18,881 nt of DNA. Origin: Opitutaceae bacterium. Its GTDB lineage: Bacteria; Verrucomicrobiota; Verrucomicrobiia; Opitutales; Opitutaceae. The notes beneath the pieces were generated by a model that was not told the origin of the DNA, ran no database searches, and saw only the letters and a list, made by a program, of their open reading frames with translations. The translations under genes and the position numbers were made by a program. Numbering within the stretch: position 1 is the first letter of the stretch; each line of letters opens with the position of its first letter. Location of the stretch: positions 1-18,881 of the forward strand of contig JAESUN010000002.1 in the NCBI GenBank assembly GCA_016763045.1, in the 5' to 3' direction. Below are positions 13,575 through 18,881 of the stretch, piece by piece.

Positions 13575-14891
13575 TCATTCCTCATTTTTAGAAATTTCAG
13601 GATTGGCAGGTGCTCCTGGACGATCACCGTCCTTGACCGCGTGGAGAGCCATAAGCCCTGCTGATTTGAGTGCTTGTTGCCGCTGCATCTTTTGGGCCCA
13701 ACCCGGCATGGAATCGGGTGACGCTTCAGAAGTTCCTTTTGAAGAGCCCCCACTGCCGCCAGTTGCGGACCATGCAGATGCTTTTCCTTCAGAAAATGCC
13801 TGAGCAACGGGGCTTGTGGCTTTGCTCATCATATTTTGCACACCCTGGCGAACACTGCCCACCGCGGCTTTACCGACACTTGCCACGCCGGACGCGGCAG
13901 CTTGCAAACCGCCACCCCCGGAAACGGCTTGTCCAAACTGATACGCAGAAGCGGCTCCCCCGGCCATACTAGCCCCAGCCTTTACAGCCGATGACATGAC
14001 AGACATGCCCGCTGCGGCCCCGCCAATACCGACAGCGGCTCCAGCAGCAACAGCGCCAATAGTACCAACGACCGCTCCGGCACCCAACTGCGGCGCACCA
14101 CTAACAAGTCCGGCACCAATGGCCGGGGCAAAAATGCCAAGCCCCAAAAGGGATAAAGCGCCCAAGATTAGAGAAGCCGCTATTTTTATGGTTGGCGGAT
14201 TGCCATTGAGGCTATTGATAAAGTCCGCAAATAACGTCGTGCCAATGCCAATGATGATGGCCATGACCATAAGCTTGATACCGGACGAGATCACATTACC
14301 GAGCACTCGTTCCGCCAGAAAAGAAGTCTTGTTCTATAGAGCAAAGGGTACCAGTACAAAACCTGCAAGACTGGTGAGCTTGAACTCAATTATGGTGATA
14401 AACAGTTGGATCGATAATATGAAGAAGGCGAATATCACAATGATCCACGCCAGCAACATAATGACAATCACAATGAAGTTCTCAAAGAAGGCCACTGGCC
14501 CCAGAAGGTTGCCGATTTCCTGGAGTAGAGGATAAGCCGCTGTAAAACCCGTGGCAGCCACATGGCCAGGGCGCAATAAATCCGCTGCAGTCATGCCTGT
14601 ATTTGTCGCTGCGAGGCCCAGTCCGCCAAAGCTGTTGAATATAATTATACTCAGGGATTGAAAGTTGTTCAGGATGAAAGCGAAAAATCCCACATAGAGC
14701 ACCTTCTTGATGAAGCTGCCGAGCACATCCTTATTAGGGTCCATGGCCCAGAACAGACCGACAAGCGTCAGATCAATGACAATCAAGGTTGCCGTGAGAA
14801 ACGCCACTTCACCGTCCAGCAACCCGAACCCGCTGTCGATATACTGAATGAAGGTTTGCGTAAAACTGTCTATGACATTGAGGTCATCCAT
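13575..14891 (-). pseudogene. trbL: TrbL, VirB6-like polytopic protein, interrupted by an in-frame amber codon
   Basis: A 439-codon reading frame (438 amino-acid positions plus the final stop) is intact except for TAG at 14336-14334, after residue 185. The first part (MDDLNVIDSFTQTFIQYIDS, then several hydrophobic spans) and the second part (VLGNVISSGIKLMVMAIIIG, then a Gly/Ala/Ser-rich tail) together form a normal TrbL. The break reads VPFAL-stop-NKTSFLAERV, where homologues have VPFALWNKT, so TGG became TAG. A GTG at 14306 could restart translation, but its ribosome site is weak. TAG ends several other genes here (serine hydrolase, hipB1, both RES-module genes), so general stop recoding is unlikely. 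TrbL forms the inner-membrane part of the channel, and loss would be expected to abolish transfer unless the codon is suppressed or the two halves assemble. A sequencing error is also possible. Confidence 0.88.
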
Positions 14892-14894
14892 GGA

Positions 14895-15617
14895 TTATTC
14901 CCGTGTGTAAACGGACTCTGTGCCCATAAATTTGATGGCGTAATTTTGAGCCTGTGCATGAGTTGCCTGATGTTCAGCCTGCCTCACGGCTTCGGCCCGG
15001 TAATGAGAGGCCATGAGCTGCTGAGACTTGATCTGCTGCTGTGCCAGAAGACCCAACAGCTGGTTGCCCGTCTGAGAGACCTGAAGATTGCCCGCCGCAC
15101 TGTGAGAGCTTGCCATTAATTGACTGATCAAAGCCTGATCATCGGCAATGGTTTCCGTCACATGGGCCTGCATACGCATGGAATGACGCAATGACGTCAC
15201 TGAATATTGATACCTCTGCTTGGCATCCTGAATAAGCTGGTCGCGAGAAATATTTTCTGAATAGTCATCCGGATAGCGTTCCAGCAAAATCCGGTCCGTT
15301 TCCGAGATGGTAAAGGCAATGCCTTGTGCCGCATTCATCAAATGGTTGACCGCTGCAATATTCTCATTCAGGTCATTTAGGATATTGAAATTAAGAGAGC
15401 CCAGATTTTTGCCCTGATTGACCAACATAGCGGCCTCATTTTGCAATTGCGTGATCTGGTTCTGGATCATGGCCAGCGTGCGGGCTGCCGTCAGGATATT
15501 TTGGGCGTAATTACCCGGATCAAACACAATATCGCCAAGTCCAAAAATGGCATTGGCCCGATGGAAAGGCATAATGGTGAGCATACCTACCAACATTAGA
15601 GTGCATAGTTTTTTCAT
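14895..15617 (-). CDS. trbJ: TrbJ, VirB5-like minor pilus component
   Basis: The frame is open further upstream (15665), but the ATG at 15617 is preferred. It is preceded by GGAG 7 bases away, it overlaps the trbE stop as ATGA, and it begins directly with a signal peptide (MKKLCTLMLVGMLTIMPF, probable cleavage after ANA). The mature protein is helical (TLAMIQNQITQLQNEAAMLV), starting IFGLGDIVFDPGNYAQNILT, as in TrbJ proteins. It has 240 residues in all. VirB5/TrbJ proteins sit at the pilus tip or surface and help contact the recipient. trbL follows after only 3 bases, so the trbK gene found here in Ti/RP4-type operons is missing. Confidence 0.92.
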   Translation of the reverse strand: MKKLCTLMLVGMLTIMPFHRANAIFGLGDIVFDPGNYAQNILTAARTLAMIQNQITQLQNEAAMLVNQGKNLGSLNFNILNDLNENIAAVNHLMNAAQGIAFTISETDRILLERYPDDYSENISRDQLIQDAKQRYQYSVTSLRHSMRMQAHVTETIADDQALISQLMASSHSAAGNLQVSQTGNQLLGLLAQQQIKSQQLMASHYRAEAVRQAEHQATHAQAQNYAIKFMGTESVYTRE

Positions 15618-18040
15618 GAGGTTTCTCCATTGTCTGAAAGGGGGAAAAGATCGGCGGCCCAGCACAGGCCCTTTGCCTGCAGGAAGTGCTTTGCAAAATG
15701 CTCCGTTCCCTGATCCATAATTATTTTATCCATCAACTGATGGTCTTCCGGTGTTGAAGCTCCGACAAAGGCCAGAGCCAAGGATCCAAGTTCCAAATCA
15801 AAGCGACGATTGCCGGCAGGCGTGGTGACGTAATAATCACGTTTCGGTGTCATCTGGCTGATGATCTGGATTTGACGGTCATTAAGGCCAAACTGCTGAT
15901 AGGTTTTGGGGCTTAAAGGTTCCAGCGCCCTGTCATTGGGCAGATATATTCTGGTTGGACAGCTTTCCGTAATAACTGGGGCAATTTTGCTGTTTTGAAT
16001 ATCGGCAAGGCTTTGCGTCGCAAAAATCACCGAGACATTTTTCTTCCGCAGAACTTTAAGCCATTCCCGGATCTGTTCGGCAAAATAATCATTGTCCAGA
16101 AACAGCCAGGCTTCATCCAGAATGAGAAGACTGGGCCTGCCGTCAAACTGTTCTTCCAAGCGGTGAAACAGATAAGTGAGCACGGGCAGTACTGCCCCCT
16201 TGCTCTCCATCAGTTCTTCCATCTCAAAACACTGGATGTCCGTGAGGGTCAATCTATCTTGATCCCCGTCGAGCAGCTGGCCGTAAGGTCCGGTGATCAG
16301 ATAGGGCTGCAAGGCCTGCTTCAGGTCATTGTCTTGCAGTAACATAGACAGACCTGTCAGAGTTCTTTCCTCCCTTGGCGCTTCTTTCAGATTTTCCAAT
16401 GCAGACCAGATATGCTGTTTGACCTCTGGTGTGATCACCACATTTTCATGGGTAAGCAGAGATAGTATCCATGTCAGGGCCCAGGATATTTTATCAGCAC
16501 GGTCTATTTCTGCCAAAGGCTGGAAAGATAGATCACCATCAACGCTGAGAGAATGATATTGGCCGCCAATACCTAAAATGCTGGCCCGTGCCGAACCACC
16601 CTTATCAAAAATATAGATTTGCGCCCCTTCGTAACGACGAAACTGCAGCGCTATGAAAGACAAGAGGACTGATTTACCGGCACCGGTCGGGCCAACAATC
16701 AAGGTATGCCCCACATCGCCCTGATGAAGTGACAAACGAAAAGGCGTATTGCCTTCCGCTTTCGCTTGTAAAAGAGCAGGAGCGTTCAGATGCTGGTTTT
16801 TTGCGGGCCCGGCCCAGATGGCACTGAGGGGCAACAAATGACATAGGTTGAGACTGTGAAGCAAAGGTTGTCGAACATTGGCATAAACATGCCCCGGCAA
16901 AGAACCAAGCCAAGCCTCCACAGCATTGAGCGTTTCCGTGATGGTAACAAAACCCCGGCCATTGATGACACGAGTAATCTCACGGACCTTGAGTTTGAGT
17001 GTTTCCGGGTCTTTATCCATCACGGTTACCGTGGCGGTGAAATATCCGTAGGAGATAAAATCCGATCCCAGTTCCTGCAAAGCTATGTCTGCATCAAGTG
17101 CTTTATTATCCGCGTCCGTATCCACCATGGGAGAGGCTTCGTTGGTCATGGCTTCCTTGATGATGGAGCCAATGCCCTTTCGTTTGGCAAACCATTGACG
17201 GCGGAATTTTGTCAGTTCCTTGGTGGCAGCGGCCTTATCCATGGGAATGAAGCGGGTCACCCAGCGGTAACTCATTCCCAGATGGTTCAATCCATCAAGC
17301 AAGCCCGGTGTGCTGCTACCGGGAAAACCCCGCACCGTGATAGTCTGCATATAATGATCCCCGAGCATAGGGGATAATCCCCCTGTCAGATCATCATCGG
17401 GCAACAGGGCATCCAGATAGATAGGGGTTTCAGGAACAGCAACAGGATGATGTTTTGTGGAAATCGTTCCATGCAGGAAACCCAATAATTCCCCATCTTC
17501 CATGACTGTAAAAGCAGGCATCAGGTCTGCCAGCAGATCAAAGAAGCCGCCGGACGCGCTATAAAAACTCTCCAGATAAGAAATACTTGTGTTTTGGTTT
17601 GCCGCCCCCTCATCAGGACGTTCAAAAAACAGATTTTCCACCAAGCGGGTTTTGTCTTCAGGAGGAAGCCAAAGAAGCGACAACACATAGCGGCTTTCAA
17701 AGTAATCTTCTGTTTCAAAAACAGCTTTACGTTCCGCGTCAATCAACCCTGATAACGGGTCTGGAAAGAGGGAGGCCGGATAGTCACTTGCGGGCATCCT
17801 ATCGGCTTCAAAAAACAATGCCCAGCCCGAACCAAAACGCCGGATAATATCATTGAGCCGTGCACAAAGGGCCACCAGTTCAGCTTCCGTGGCAGATTCC
17901 AGATCCGGTCCTCGAAAGCGGGCACACCGCATAAAACTGCCGTCTTTGTTGAGAACCACACCGGGACCAACCAGGGCGGCCCATGGCAGGTAATCCGCGA
18001 GACAGTTGGTCTTTTTGTTATATTCAGAGAGATTAAACAT
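15614..18040 (-). CDS. trbE: TrbE, VirB4-like transfer ATPase
   Basis: This 808-residue protein is the conserved VirB4/TrbE/CagE ATPase that powers pilus assembly and substrate transfer at the inner membrane. The N-terminal CagE_TrbE_VirB domain starts MFNLSEYNKKTNCLADYLPW and includes RFRGPDLESATEAELVALCA. Walker A is GPTGAGKS at about 450-457 and Walker B is LLILDEAWLF with D642/E643. Downstream, VSVIFATQSLADIQNS and FGLNDRQIQIISQMTPKRDY are typical C-terminal family segments. Length is normal (800-850) and no lesion is seen. It starts 3 bases after trbD and its stop overlaps the trbJ start. This is a sound marker for classifying the T4SS as P/T type. Confidence 0.96.
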   Translation of the reverse strand: MFNLSEYNKKTNCLADYLPWAALVGPGVVLNKDGSFMRCARFRGPDLESATEAELVALCARLNDIIRRFGSGWALFFEADRMPASDYPASLFPDPLSGLIDAERKAVFETEDYFESRYVLSLLWLPPEDKTRLVENLFFERPDEGAANQNTSISYLESFYSASGGFFDLLADLMPAFTVMEDGELLGFLHGTISTKHHPVAVPETPIYLDALLPDDDLTGGLSPMLGDHYMQTITVRGFPGSSTPGLLDGLNHLGMSYRWVTRFIPMDKAAATKELTKFRRQWFAKRKGIGSIIKEAMTNEASPMVDTDADNKALDADIALQELGSDFISYGYFTATVTVMDKDPETLKLKVREITRVINGRGFVTITETLNAVEAWLGSLPGHVYANVRQPLLHSLNLCHLLPLSAIWAGPAKNQHLNAPALLQAKAEGNTPFRLSLHQGDVGHTLIVGPTGAGKSVLLSFIALQFRRYEGAQIYIFDKGGSARASILGIGGQYHSLSVDGDLSFQPLAEIDRADKISWALTWILSLLTHENVVITPEVKQHIWSALENLKEAPREERTLTGLSMLLQDNDLKQALQPYLITGPYGQLLDGDQDRLTLTDIQCFEMEELMESKGAVLPVLTYLFHRLEEQFDGRPSLLILDEAWLFLDNDYFAEQIREWLKVLRKKNVSVIFATQSLADIQNSKIAPVITESCPTRIYLPNDRALEPLSPKTYQQFGLNDRQIQIISQMTPKRDYYVTTPAGNRRFDLELGSLALAFVGASTPEDHQLMDKIIMDQGTEHFAKHFLQAKGLCWAADLFPLSDNGETS

Positions 18041-18043
18041 ATC

Positions 18044-18301
18044 TCAAGCCTCCAGAGCAGGTTTGGATTTAAGGTGACGGATAAGAACGTCCATGAACTG
18101 CGGGTCTTTACGGGCGGCGAAAGCGGCAATGCCATGACCCACCGCCCATATTAAAAACCCTACCAGCCACAGCCGAAGCCCGAGCCCCATGGCTGCCGCC
18201 AATGTACCGTTCAAAATGGCTATATTGCGCGGCACCCCCGCCATCATGATCTGCTCGGTGAGAGATCGATGGAGGGGGATTTCAAAACCCGTACTCGTCA
18301 T
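18044..18301 (-). CDS. trbD: TrbD, VirB3-like inner-membrane protein
   Basis: The 85-residue protein begins with a soluble stretch (GFEIPLHRSLTEQIMMAGVP) that matches the VirB3/TrbD N terminus. A hydrophobic hairpin follows at about 28-62 (NIAILNGTLAAAMGLGLRLW, then LVGFLIWAVGHGIAAF) and a short charged tail. VirB3 proteins work with the VirB4 ATPase in pilus biogenesis. The ATG overlaps the trbC stop as ATGA, and trbE begins 3 bases after the stop. Confidence 0.92.
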   Translation of the reverse strand: MTSTGFEIPLHRSLTEQIMMAGVPRNIAILNGTLAAAMGLGLRLWLVGFLIWAVGHGIAAFAARKDPQFMDVLIRHLKSKPALEA

Positions 18302-18624
18302 AAAATCGCTCCGCCACCGAATGAGAAAAAGGCGAGGAAGAAGCTGGTGGCGGCAAAAGCAATACTGAGGCCGAAGACGATCTGAACCAAACGTCGGAAG
18401 CCACCGCCCGTATCACCAAAGGCCAGCGTAAGGCCGGTGATGGTAATAATTAGCACCGCCACAATCCGGGCCACCGGCCCTTCAATGGAGGCCAATATTT
18501 GTGTGAGAGGTCCTTCCCAGGGCATGCTGGAACCTGCTGCAAAAGCGGGTGTCGTGCTCAACGCCACATAAAGTGTGAGGGCCACAGTCCGGGCACGCGT
18601 TATCAGTGGGGAGAATGTAATCAT
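18298..18624 (-). CDS. trbC: TrbC, VirB2-like conjugative pilin precursor
   Basis: The 108-residue protein has a long signal sequence ending TTPAFA-AGSS near residue 30. Two membrane segments (ARIVAVLIITITGLTLAF and LVQIVFGLSIAFAATSFFLA) are separated by a short loop with GDTGGGFRR. This is the TrbC/VirB2 pilin layout; TrbC-type pilins are processed and may be cyclised. AAGGA precedes the ATG at 18624 by about 7 bases. A 56-base gap separates it from trbB upstream, the largest gap in the operon seen here. Confidence 0.92.
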   Translation of the reverse strand: MITFSPLITRARTVALTLYVALSTTPAFAAGSSMPWEGPLTQILASIEGPVARIVAVLIITITGLTLAFGDTGGGFRRLVQIVFGLSIAFAATSFFLAFFSFGGGAIL

Positions 18625-18680
18625 GATTTTCCTTATCAGAGGTTTGAGTTTCGTGGTGGGTCGTAACTTATTTAGTCCGG

Positions 18681-18881
18681 TCAGAGCGGGATCAGGTGAT
18701 AATCCCCGTCTTTAAACCCTTTGACCTGAACAATTTCTTTCAAAGTCCGGTCTGCCCCCTCCCGTTTAATAAACAGGATCAAGTCGATGGCTTCGGAGAT
18801 GAGTTGGTGAGGTACGGTGACGACCGTTTCCTGTACCAACTGCTCCAGTCGATAAAGCCCGGCCCGTGCACTGTTGGCATG
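18681..18881 (-). CDS. trbB: TrbB, VirB11-like ATPase, C-terminal end (window-edge partial)
   Basis: The last 66 codons are visible on the minus strand, running off the right edge and ending in TGA at 18683-18681. They read ANSARAGLYRLEQLVQETVV, then PHQLISEAIDLILFIKREGA, then RTLKEIVQVKGFKDGDYHLI. This matches the end of TrbB/VirB11 AAA-type traffic ATPases, where the conserved H-x-N-S-A/G-x-x-AL/GL-x-R-L-E-x-L motif follows the His box. The Walker motifs lie outside the window. It heads the trb operon as expected for trbBCDE. Confidence 0.9.
   Translation of the reverse strand, partial: HANSARAGLYRLEQLVQETVVTVPHQLISEAIDLILFIKREGADRTLKEIVQVKGFKDGDYHLIPL

Noticed and set aside
14334..14336. 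Alternative genetic code with TAG read as an amino acid
   Set aside because: TAG is the natural stop of the serine hydrolase, hipB1, the RES toxin and its antitoxin, all ending at the expected family length.
13273..14535. Plus-strand open frames opposite trbF and trbL
   Set aside because: Their Ala/Pro-rich or low-complexity products are complements of the Gly/Ala-rich TrbL tail; the minus-strand genes explain the region.
1..18881. CRISPR array, tRNA or rRNA gene
   Set aside because: No regularly spaced repeats and no tRNA cloverleaf or rRNA-like sequence were seen, including near the proposed element boundary and the integrase.

Overview
The window looks like the junction between the chromosome of a Gram-negative bacterium and one end of an integrative and conjugative element. 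The trbBCDEJLFGI order, the DUF2274 gene after trbI and the MbcA/ParS-type antitoxin suggest a proteobacterium, most likely an alphaproteobacterium. No rRNA, tRNA or housekeeping marker is present, so the genus cannot be named.

Region 1 (about 1-3370, + strand) reads as resident chromosome: the 3' end of an alpha/beta hydrolase, a DUF819-family membrane protein, an exported SxxK serine hydrolase, and the first ~26 codons of a PLP-dependent alpha-oxoamine-synthase-like enzyme. That reading frame stops matching its family near 3370. This is the best candidate for the left boundary of foreign DNA.

Region 2 (about 3370-4190) is debris. It holds a piece of an AbiEii-type nucleotidyltransferase toxin, an unrecognised 80-residue frame and a tiny basic frame. 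The debris leads into an AT-rich promoter.

Region 3 (4195-8888) is a toxin-antitoxin island. hipB1-hipA1 (+) is intact, and its antitoxin carries an unusual C-terminal extension with an RxxxxH motif. It converges tail to tail, 2 bp apart, with hipB2-hipA2 (-), whose hipA is broken by a one-base frameshift. A small unannotated ORF and a 13-bp inverted repeat follow. Next comes a RES toxin / Xre-MbcA-ParS antitoxin pair (-), whose near-consensus promoter sits inside a perfect 29-bp inverted repeat.

Region 4 (8908-10566) has a tyrosine recombinase (-) and, upstream of it, about 480 bp rich in inverted repeats, including a ~268-bp imperfect long inverted repeat. This is a candidate attP, oriT or MITE-like site.

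Region 5 (10567-18881, - strand) is a compact trb operon for a VirB-like (P-type) type IV secretion system. It runs trbB (partial), trbC, trbD, trbE, trbJ, trbL, trbF, trbG, trbI and a DUF2274 gene, most joined by 1-4 base overlaps. trbK is absent. trbL has an in-frame amber codon where homologues carry Trp, although TAG is an ordinary stop elsewhere in the window. Together the integrase, conjugation pore and stability modules describe an ICE that moves, inserts and holds on, but the trbL and hipA2 lesions suggest it may be decaying. Relaxase, coupling protein and the far attachment site lie outside the window.
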